Shown here piece by piece: positions 33,701-39,554 of a stretch of DNA of 43,603 bases. The stretch is from the NCBI GenBank assembly GCA_023433465.1, contig JAEZCR010000180.1, forward strand, positions 1 to 43,603, given 5' to 3'. The DNA comes from Pseudomonadota bacterium. GTDB lineage: Bacteria; Pseudomonadota; Gammaproteobacteria; Steroidobacterales; Steroidobacteraceae. Below the pieces are notes generated by a model. It saw nothing but the letters and a program-made list of their open reading frames with translations, was not told where the DNA came from and did not search any database. A program made the translations under genes and the position numbers. The stretch's first letter is position 1, and every line of letters begins with the position of its first letter.

Positions 33701-34206
33701 CCGCGGCGGAACTGCACCTCGTCCATCTGGGGTGAGCGCGGATATCGGCGCAGGATGTCGTCGAGCGACGCCAGCGCCTTCTCGGGCTGGCCCGTGGTCT
33801 CGTACGCGCGCGCGAGCTGGTAGAGCACCTGGTCGTTGCGCGGGTAGTCAGGGTACGACTTGAGCAGGCTCGTGTAGAGCTTGATCGCCTCGGCGCCCTG
33901 CATGTCGAGCGTGCTCGCCTCGCCCTGCATGCGCTCGCCCTCGCCCGCCTCCATGTTGAGGTCGGCGAGGCGGCGCAGCGCCTCGGCGCGCAGCTGCGGA
34001 TCGGTCTTCTGCAATTCGAGGAAGCGGCGGTAGTTGTCCATCGCGCGCGAGGCGCTGGCTTCTACCTTCTGATCGGGCTGGATCACCACCGGGCGGCTCG
34101 GCAGATCCGCGATGGTCTTCTCTTTCTTCTTCGGCGCGGCCGCGGCGTTCAGCGCGACACCTGCGCACAGTGCCGAGATCGCGACGGCGAGTAGTTTGCG
34201 CTTCAC
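30766..34206 (-). CDS. large exported TPR protein (GltD/GltE-like)
   Basis: 1146-residue protein with signal peptide (MKRKLLAVAISALCAGVALN, AAA). Many TPR-like repeats run through it, e.g. ALRRLADLNMEAGEGERMQG, QVLYQLARAYETTGQPEKAL and EVQFRRGELLFSARNYRAAQ. A Pro/Ala-rich break at about 955-1005 precedes a terminal canonical TPR block (GPYANLGILHRNANQLAESE, WNEYGLTLRQAGKFAEARAA, APAHRNLGVLLDLYLDDPVS). It is probably a periplasmic scaffold. GTG 34206 overlaps the stop of the preceding TPR gene by 4 bp (GTGA), indicating stoichiometric production. Length and pairing with a second TPR protein recall the Glt machine; direct function is unknown. Confidence 0.85.
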   Translation of the reverse strand: MKRKLLAVAISALCAGVALNAAAAPKKKEKTIADLPSRPVVIQPDQKVEASASRAMDNYRRFLELQKTDPQLRAEALRRLADLNMEAGEGERMQGEASTLDMQGAEAIKLYTSLLKSYPDYPRNDQVLYQLARAYETTGQPEKALASLDDILRRYPRSPQMDEVQFRRGELLFSARNYRAAQDAYQYVVSRGDKSTFLTQSLYKSGWSLFKQGLNDESLPQFAGVLDRTMLTKTDRKLVPLDKLPRASRELADDTLRVMAVTFSYDDDSVAAMERFISGHGNPAYAPVIYSRLGDLYVEKERYQDAAAVYRAYATREPNSEFSPGLSMQAIEAYRKGGFTELVLEGKREYVALYNYGTTFWQGRNRADYPSIAKELKINLKDVATYFHANAQKSKKADEYLEAARWYRTYLESFPDDPESFGTNYLLAETLYEAGDFSSAAAEFTRTAYNYPRNPRSAAAAYAALGSLAKHEAKLPAADKAEWHKQTVDLGIKFGTSFPEHPDASGVLTRAAEDIFATKDLQRSIEVANLVLAHQPPADAAKRRIAYTIIGQANFDLMQFAEAEQGFIAARDLTPPNDKMRADLTERIASAVYRQAEAKQQAGDNAGAVDDFLRIAAVAGTSKIAAQAEYDAGAQLINLKDWPRAIQVLERFRSNNPKSEYSADVTRKLAVAYGETGQAGQAALEFERIALNPAESRDIQREANLQAADLYAKAGNTTKAVGMLERFVVTYPTPVSDSIEARQKLADIAGKAGNIEGQRRWQREIVTADRNAGAARTDRTQYLAAKAQLALAEPARDEYRRIALVLPLKTSLAKKRKAMEAALGGYKAAADYRVAEVTTMATYEIAEIYRKLGQDIMASQRPKNLDADQVEEYNSLLEEQAFPFEEQAISTHEINTKRTRDNVYDEGVKKSFAALAELSPGRYGKTEMIGVSFDAVVPAAPPPPALPDPPIATPADPTAPPVATSQTAAAPPGPVIPKPAARATTDFARALQLMRTDPTQASLEFQLMTQSYPDLSGPYANLGILHRNANQLAESEAALAKATELAPWDAQTWNEYGLTLRQAGKFAEARAAYESAIKANPSYAPAHRNLGVLLDLYLDDPVSAQAELETYKQLTGEDKPVTSWLAELRARTKAQSAQPTQEGSGT

Positions 34207-36326
34207 GGCGCCTCACCCGCGGGTGGCGCCGGCGGCGGAGCGGCCGGATCGGTGGGTGAAGCGGGCGATGCATCCGGCGATTCCGCCTGCGGAACCTCCG
34301 CGGGCGGCGATTCCTCGGTCGCCTGCTCGGGCTGGGCCTGCTCAGGCTGGACCTGCTCAGGCTGAACCTGCTCAGGCTGGACCTGCTCGAGCTCGCCCTG
34401 CGACTCGCTCGGCTGTCCACCCGCGGGCGCGCTCACCGCGCCCCCGCCGAGCGCGGCCCGGTCGTAGATGGATGCGAGCGCGAAGCGCGCCTGGATCTGG
34501 TAAGTGCCGATGCGTTCCTTCTGCTGTTCGAGCTCGCTGCGCGCGAGCGATTCGAGCAATTCGTTCTGCTGCTTCGCGACGTCCGCGAGACGCAGCTGCG
34601 CGCCCTCGAGACGCGCACGCAGCGCTTCGACGCGCGCCGCGAATTCGCCGGTGTTGTTGGGCATCGAGCCGCGCGCCTTCTCCACGCGCACCCAGCGGTT
34701 CTGCGCCTCGCGCAGCGCCTGGTCGAGATCCTTGAGCGTGCGCCGCTCGTTCCACACGCGCGCCTTGAAGGCTTCGGCGAGGCGCCAGTAGAGCACGCCC
34801 TTGGCGAGGCGCGTCTTCTCGCGGATGTTGTTGGTCTCCTCGTCGTCCGGCGCGGTCAGCAGCGCCGCCTCGAGCCGCATGATGCGCGCCCACTGGTCGC
34901 GCTCTTCCGCGGTGCCGAGCGCCGCGACGTCCTGCGTGCTTTCGACCTGGTCGAGCACGCCGCCGGCGGTCGCGCGATCCGCGCCGTACTTGTCGAGCCG
35001 GCCCGACGCGAGCACCGCGTCCGCCTGCGGCACGCGCTCCGCGTATGCGCGCTCGCGCGTGTCGAGCATGTCGCCGAACGCGACGATGCTGTCCTGCCAC
35101 CTGGAAAGCGTGCCGCCGAGGAACGCGAGGTCACGGTAGTTCTTCAGACCCTCCTGAAAATCGTGACCGGCCAGGAGGTGATAGAGATAACGCGATTCCG
35201 GCGCGTTCGGCAGCTCGCGCAGCTGCCAGAACCAACCGTACTGATCCCTTCCCCTTCCATCGCGTTGCAGCAGCTTGTCGAGCATGGTGCCATCGTTGAT
35301 CTCGGCGATCGACGAGTCGATGTTCATCGTCTCCGAGTCGAAGGATGCGATGGCCGCTTCGTAGTTCTGGGCGGCCTGCGCGTTCGCGTTCAGCTTGGCG
35401 AAGGCGTAGGGAATGGCCAGATAGGCTTCCTGCACGGCCGAGTCGAGGAGGTTGCGGTCGCGCAACTCCAGCCAGGGCGTCAGCGCTTCCTGGAACTGGC
35501 CATTGGCCGCGTCGGCCCAGCCGACGCCGAGCAGCGCCTTGTTCGAATACGGACCGTCGAGGCGCACGCGTTGCAGCACGGGCTTCGCGAGATCCGGCTG
35601 GTTGTTCTGTAGATAGGCGTAACCGAGCGCGAGGTTCGCGCGATCCTTGAGCGAGCGCAGCTCGCGCCGGCCGGACTCGAGCGAACCGACCGACGTCAGG
35701 AACGGATCGGCCTCGGCGATGAGCCCCTTGCGCACCAGCGCGACACCGAGGTTGTACTGCGCGTAGGCCAGCCAGTCCGACTGGTCCTTGCGGCCGCGCC
35801 AGGAGTTCAGCAGCGCGATGGCCTCGTCGTATCGCTGCTGGCGCAGCAGGATGTTCGACAGCAGGTGCATGCGCTCGGCCTCGAGGTCCGGCGTGAGCCT
35901 GCCCTGCACTTCCTTGATGGCGCGCTCGGCGCGGTCGAGATAACCGCGCGCGTACCAGACCTTGCCGAGATAGAACCACGCGCGGTTGCGCACGCCTTCC
36001 GGCACGGAGCGCGTCAGCAGTGTCTCGAAGCGCTCGCCCGCCTCGTTGTGCAGGCCGAGCGATAGATAGAGTCCGCCGAGCAGCAGGTTGGTCTCGGCAT
36101 CGTGATGCGGCATGCGGCCCCATTGCTGGTAGGCCAGCAGCCGCGTGATCGCCTCGAGGTCCTCGCCCTGGTAGTAATAGAAGAGTGCGTCGCCGAAATG
36201 CAGGTCGCGCACGACCGTGGCCGACAGCTTGTCGACCTCGGGCTTCGCCGCGAGCGCGGGCGCCGTCGTCAACGAAGCGGCCATCATCGAGATGGCTGCC
36301 GCCGCGAGCTTTTGCAGTCGCTTCAC
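34203..36326 (-). CDS. exported TPR protein with C-terminal PEQVQ repeats
   Basis: 707 residues: signal peptide (LAAAAISMMAASLTTAPALA), TPR-type repeats from about 45 to 330 (HDAETNLLLGGLYLSLGLHN, NRAWFYLGKVWYARGYLDRA, AYAQYNLGVALVRKGLIAEA, ANLALGYAYLQNNQPDLAKP), a helical region including coiled coil (VEALRARLEGAQLRLADVAK, LLESLARSELEQQKERIGTY) and a low-complexity tail of PEQVQ units and Pro/Ala. GTG 36326 has a GGAG-like site upstream. It is the first of two TPR genes linked by GTGA overlap. The arrangement fits a periplasmic adaptor between the inner-membrane motor and the outer membrane (inference). Confidence 0.85.
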   Translation of the reverse strand: MKRLQKLAAAAISMMAASLTTAPALAAKPEVDKLSATVVRDLHFGDALFYYYQGEDLEAITRLLAYQQWGRMPHHDAETNLLLGGLYLSLGLHNEAGERFETLLTRSVPEGVRNRAWFYLGKVWYARGYLDRAERAIKEVQGRLTPDLEAERMHLLSNILLRQQRYDEAIALLNSWRGRKDQSDWLAYAQYNLGVALVRKGLIAEADPFLTSVGSLESGRRELRSLKDRANLALGYAYLQNNQPDLAKPVLQRVRLDGPYSNKALLGVGWADAANGQFQEALTPWLELRDRNLLDSAVQEAYLAIPYAFAKLNANAQAAQNYEAAIASFDSETMNIDSSIAEINDGTMLDKLLQRDGRGRDQYGWFWQLRELPNAPESRYLYHLLAGHDFQEGLKNYRDLAFLGGTLSRWQDSIVAFGDMLDTRERAYAERVPQADAVLASGRLDKYGADRATAGGVLDQVESTQDVAALGTAEERDQWARIMRLEAALLTAPDDEETNNIREKTRLAKGVLYWRLAEAFKARVWNERRTLKDLDQALREAQNRWVRVEKARGSMPNNTGEFAARVEALRARLEGAQLRLADVAKQQNELLESLARSELEQQKERIGTYQIQARFALASIYDRAALGGGAVSAPAGGQPSESQGELEQVQPEQVQPEQVQPEQAQPEQATEESPPAEVPQAESPDASPASPTDPAAPPPAPPAGEAP
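34321..34395 (-). repeat. five 15-bp tandem units encoding PEQVQ/PEQAQ
   Basis: Units at 34321, 34336, 34351, 34366 and 34381, consensus (A/G)CCTGCTCAGGCTGG on the plus strand. They encode a run of PEQVQ-type pentapeptides in the tail of the TPR protein. The near-identity of the middle units at DNA level suggests slippage-driven length variation. Confidence 0.9.
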
Positions 36327-36341
36327 GCTGTCGCTCCGGCG

Positions 36342-37025
36342 TTATTCCCAGTCCTTGATCGCGAACTCGGGCTGCGCGCGTCGCTGGCGGTCGGTGATCT
36401 TGAGCTCAAGGTACTTCGCGCCGACGCCCTTCTCGAACTTGAGGTTGGCGCCGCGCTTGTAGTCGCGCTCGTTGGGGCCCTTGCCGCTGAAGAACGCCAC
36501 GAGCTCGTGTTCGCCCACCTTGAGGTTGCCGAGGTAGACGCGATGCACGCCGCCCTTGAGCAACGCTTCCGCCTCGCGCGGCGTGTAGAGGTAGTTCGCC
36601 ACTTCCTTGTTGTCGATCTTCAACGTGAGCGAATCGAGCGCGAAGAATTCACCGATGTCCATCGAGACGAAGATCGCGACCTGCGTGTTCGCCGGGAAGA
36701 GCAGTTCCTCCTCCAGCACGAACAATTCGCGATTGAGGTCGACCACGTCTTTCTTGAGATCCTGCACGGTCTCGTCGAGCGAGCGGGTGTCGGCGGGCGG
36801 CTCGCCCGGCTCCGGCGGCGTCCCGGCGGCGCCGTCGACGGGTTCGGACAGAAGCGTGCCGACGGGCGCGTCGGAGATCGAGGCATCCGCGGGCGCGGAT
36901 TCCTCCGCCGCGGGCGACGCCGGTTCCGCGGCCGGGGCCTGCGGCTCCTGCGCTACGGCCTGCGTCGCGAGCACTGCGAAGGCGAGCCAGGCGGCGACAC
37001 GCGCGAACTTGGTGGGTTTCGGCAT
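36342..37025 (-). CDS. exported coiled-coil protein of the TonB/TPR cluster
   Basis: 227 residues: signal peptide (RVAAWLAFAVLATQAVA), Ala/Pro/Glu-rich linker (about 28-75), short coiled coil (LDETVQDLKKDVVDLNRELF, about 80-105) and a beta-rich C-terminal domain (TQVAIFVSMDIGEFFALDSL, VHRVYLGNLKVGEHELVAFF, KYLELKITDRQRRAQPEFAI). ATG 37025 begins the signal peptide; the frame upstream is just open. I do not recognise a named family. It sits 13 bp after the thioredoxin-like gene and 15 bp before the first TPR gene, so it belongs to the operon. Likely a periplasmic structural component. Confidence 0.82.
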   Translation of the reverse strand: MPKPTKFARVAAWLAFAVLATQAVAQEPQAPAAEPASPAAEESAPADASISDAPVGTLLSEPVDGAAGTPPEPGEPPADTRSLDETVQDLKKDVVDLNRELFVLEEELLFPANTQVAIFVSMDIGEFFALDSLTLKIDNKEVANYLYTPREAEALLKGGVHRVYLGNLKVGEHELVAFFSGKGPNERDYKRGANLKFEKGVGAKYLELKITDRQRRAQPEFAIKDWE

Positions 37026-37038
37026 AGTTAGACTCGGA

Positions 37039-37569
37039 TTACTCGTCCAGGAGGGTGCGCAGCTCGCGCACGTAGGTTTCTTCGTCACGGGATTTGAATT
37101 CACGATGGGCGACGCGCAGCAAGCCCGCGCGATCGACGAACACGACCAGGGGCAGCCGGTCGACGCCGTAGTCCCGGCCGGTATTACGCGGCGTCGACAC
37201 CAGCAGCGGGAACTGCACGTCCTGCGCGCGCGCGAACTTCTCGGCGCGCGCGAGGTTTTCGTCCAGGTTGACGCCGATCACCACGAGGCCCGCGCTCTTG
37301 TATGTGCGGGCGATGCGATCGAGCGCCTCGAGCTGATCGCGACAGGTGTTGCAGCTGCCGCTCCAGAAACTGACTACGACGACCTCGCCGCGGTGCTCGG
37401 AGATGCGGACGTTCCGGCCGGAGATGTCGCGCGCCACCAGGTCGGGCGCCGGCTTGCCGACGAGCGCCTCGAGGTCCGCCGCACCCGCGATCGACGCGAG
37501 GAACAGGAGCGCGACGACGAGCAGGCACGCGGAAGCATGTGCAGCAATACGCGCACGCGGGGCATCCAC
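37039..37569 (-). CDS. TlpA-like thioredoxin-domain protein heading the TonB/TPR cluster
   Basis: 176 residues from GTG 37569: signal or anchor helix (ASACLLVVALLFLASIAGA), then a TlpA/ResA-type thioredoxin fold with active site Cys73-NT-Cys76 (VVSFWSGSCNTCRDQLEALD), GLVVIGVNLDEN and the cis-Pro strand VDRLPLVVFVDRAG. A periplasmic thiol-disulfide reductase is likely, perhaps keeping cluster proteins or cytochromes reduced. The start is uncertain: GTG 37578 and a longer frame to 37683 are also open, but the extra sequence does not resemble an export signal. First gene of the cluster, so its promoter should lie in 37570-37700. Confidence 0.82.
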   Translation of the reverse strand: MDAPRARIAAHASACLLVVALLFLASIAGAADLEALVGKPAPDLVARDISGRNVRISEHRGEVVVVSFWSGSCNTCRDQLEALDRIARTYKSAGLVVIGVNLDENLARAEKFARAQDVQFPLLVSTPRNTGRDYGVDRLPLVVFVDRAGLLRVAHREFKSRDEETYVRELRTLLDE

Positions 37570-37755
37570 GGAACTCACTAACAAACAAGCGCTCACGGTC
37601 GGTCCAACAGTTGGTTCGAGCCTGCGGTCACCGGGACAAGCGAAACCGGATTCCACGCGAAATGACGCGAGAAACCCTCGCATAGCCGACTTAACAATGT
37701 CAACGAAGCAGTTCCCAGGAGCTGACCATTCTCGGGAGCTCGCGCTCCCCTCTTC

Positions 37756-37776
37756 ACGCCGTCGAAGCGACGGCGT
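37756..37776 (-). terminator. ACGCCGTCG hairpin, copy 1
   Basis: Perfect 9-bp stem ACGCCGTCG/CGACGGCGT with 3-nt loop. Nearly the same hairpin recurs at 37867-37889. No U-tract follows. Confidence 0.4.
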
Positions 37777-37814
37777 CCGTGCAGGATTGGAGGCCGCTTC
37801 GTCATGCGTGGCCG

Positions 37815-37850
37815 TGCCCTGACTTGTCGCCGGTTACCGACGTGTCAGGG
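37815..37850 (-). terminator. GCCCTGAC/GTCAGGGC hairpin
   Basis: 8-bp perfect outer stem (37815-37822 with 37843-37850) and an inner GTCG/CGAC stem (37825-37828 with 37837-37840). It lies between the two ACGCCGTCG hairpins. Confidence 0.35.
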
Positions 37851-37866
37851 CATGTGCTCCACTTCT

Positions 37867-37889
37867 CACGCCGTCGAATCGACGGCGTG
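37867..37889 (-). terminator. CACGCCGTCG hairpin, copy 2, at the DUF1501 3' end
   Basis: Perfect 10-bp stem CACGCCGTCG/CGACGGCGTG with loop AAT, extended by CTTC/GAAG outside a small bulge. It lies 32 nt after the DUF1501 stop and is the best terminator candidate for the cytochrome cluster. Confidence 0.5.
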
Positions 37890-37921
37890 CGTGAAGTGAA
37901 GACGGGCTCCCTCGGCAGCCG

Positions 37922-39544
37922 CTAGACGGGGCTGCTTATCGTGCCGTTGCACACGGGCTGGAGGATCGTCAGCGCGTCGCGAGCGGCGGAGTTGCCCAGG
38001 CCGTGGCGCGGGAAGTAGGCAGCCTGATCGAACAAGGCCTCTTCGCCGTGCAACGCCATGTAGTTGAGCAACACGGTTTCCACGAGCAGGTTGACCGCGT
38101 TGGCGGCCGGGCTCGAGTTCGTCATCACCGCGCCCGCGGCGCTCATCGAACCGATCTGCTTGCGGTTGTCGTCGCGGAACGCGACGCGACCCAGCGGACG
38201 GTGCACGAGGATCAGCGACGCGGCGGTCGACTGGTTGTCGCTCGCCCAGTCGAGCTTGCCGCGTCCGTCGGCGCTGTTGTTCACCACGCCGTTGGCCGAC
38301 AGCGAGCCGTCGCTGAAGATGTAGATCATGAGGGGTTTGTTCATGCGGCGCGCGTACTCGAGGCAGGCGCCGATGCAGCGGCCCGCGCGGAAATTGCGCG
38401 TCTCGCCGGTGTTGCGGCCCTGGCCGTGGTAGTCGTAGCCGCCCATCGTGATCGTGCCGGCGCCCGCGTAACCGTTGATGACCATCTTCATGACGGCGGC
38501 GGTCTTGCGGAATTCGTTGTCGGCGTTGTACTCGGCCTGCGTGAAGATGCCGGTCGGGCCGACGATCTCCGGATCGCGATCCGGGTTGAGCGCCGCTGGC
38601 GAGCGGAAGCGGTCTGCCAGGTAGGTGGACTTCACGTAGCCGCACTTCACGAGCTGGCGCAGCGCGGCTTCGTCGGCACCTGCGAGCTTCGGATCGACGA
38701 GATCGGTCTTGCGGTGGCCGAGGCGCGTCATCGATTCGAGCACGGCGATGGCGTCCGGCGAGGTTTCGCCCGGGTTGGTTCCCGGCAGCAAACTACTGAG
38801 CTCGCCGGTATCGACGAGGCCGGTCACGTCGCTCGCGCGATCCACCTTCGTGGGGCGCGCGGCCGGATTGATCATGGCCGCGGGCGCCATCGAGTTGCCA
38901 CCCGAGTCCGAGTTCTGCGATCCGATCAGCGTGAGCAGTTCGCCATCCGCGCCGATGCGGTTGATGCCGTACATCGGGTTGTGAGGATTGTTGCCCGTGT
39001 CGTTCTCGGAGCGCGCGGCGATGCCGAAACCGTTGGTGTTCGCGCGCGTGGCCGCCTGCGTGGACGCGAGCATGCCGCGCAGGATCGCGCCGTCCGAGTG
39101 CCACAGTGCGCCGAATTCATTGTTGACCAGGTTCGTGCCGGCGACGGCGCCCGGAGAATTGGGCGTCATGTTGCCGGGCAGGCCGAGCGTGGCGTAGCCC
39201 TGCGTCGAGAGGAAATTCTCGGGCCGTCCGGCCTGGCCGATCAGCATTTCCGAACCGTGCAGGTTGGCGCCACCGGCGAGGTCGAAGGCGATGAACGGCA
39301 CCTTGCCCGCGCCCGCGGAGATGTTGCAGATGTTGGCCGCGAAGTCCTCGAGCGGCGGGCTCATCGCGGCGTGCGCCCGACGGCCGAACACTGCGCTCAG
39401 CAGACCACCGGCGGCGACGATCGCGGGACCGGTTTGAAAACCCTGCGCGATGAAGTCTCGCCGCGTCACGGGGCGCTTGTGGCTCTCGTGGCGTATCGGC
39501 TCGTTGAGACCGAGGGTGCGCGGGCTCTTCTTGAGGATGTACAT
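37922..39544 (-). CDS. Tat-exported DUF1501-like protein
   Basis: 540 residues. The N terminus carries a twin-arginine motif (PVTRRDFIAQGFQTGPAIVA, Arg28-Arg29) and a hydrophobic stretch ending in RRAHA, so it is exported folded. The body resembles the DUF1501 (sulfatase/alkaline-phosphatase-like fold) family: VPFIAFDLAGGANLHGSEML, GTITMGGYDYHGQGRNTGET, LMIYIFSDGSLSANG, HRPLGRVAFRDDNRKQIGSM. The His/Asp pattern in GGYDYHGQG and IYIFSDGS would sit at the metal site. Biochemical role unknown. ATG 39544 has GGGAGA upstream and follows the LamG cytochrome after 10 bp. Export and linkage suggest it acts with the two cytochromes. Confidence 0.8.
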   Translation of the reverse strand: MYILKKSPRTLGLNEPIRHESHKRPVTRRDFIAQGFQTGPAIVAAGGLLSAVFGRRAHAAMSPPLEDFAANICNISAGAGKVPFIAFDLAGGANLHGSEMLIGQAGRPENFLSTQGYATLGLPGNMTPNSPGAVAGTNLVNNEFGALWHSDGAILRGMLASTQAATRANTNGFGIAARSENDTGNNPHNPMYGINRIGADGELLTLIGSQNSDSGGNSMAPAAMINPAARPTKVDRASDVTGLVDTGELSSLLPGTNPGETSPDAIAVLESMTRLGHRKTDLVDPKLAGADEAALRQLVKCGYVKSTYLADRFRSPAALNPDRDPEIVGPTGIFTQAEYNADNEFRKTAAVMKMVINGYAGAGTITMGGYDYHGQGRNTGETRNFRAGRCIGACLEYARRMNKPLMIYIFSDGSLSANGVVNNSADGRGKLDWASDNQSTAASLILVHRPLGRVAFRDDNRKQIGSMSAAGAVMTNSSPAANAVNLLVETVLLNYMALHGEEALFDQAAYFPRHGLGNSAARDALTILQPVCNGTISSPV

Positions 39545-39554
39545 GCTCTTCTCC

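Larger units (their letters stand above)
37570..37921. other. 352-bp gap with tandem hairpins between the TonB/TPR and cytochrome clusters
   Basis: No coding sequence stands out. The segment holds three hairpins (37756-37776, 37815-37850, 37867-37889), which fit the 3' end of the DUF1501 transcript. The remaining part (about 37570-37730) should carry the promoter of the thioredoxin/TonB/TPR operon. Both flanking genes are on the minus strand. No clear -35/-10 pair was found. Confidence 0.6.

Noticed and set aside
34321..34395. Possible CRISPR-like array
   Set aside because: The units are 15 bp, contiguous without spacers and in frame within a TPR gene; a coding microsatellite.
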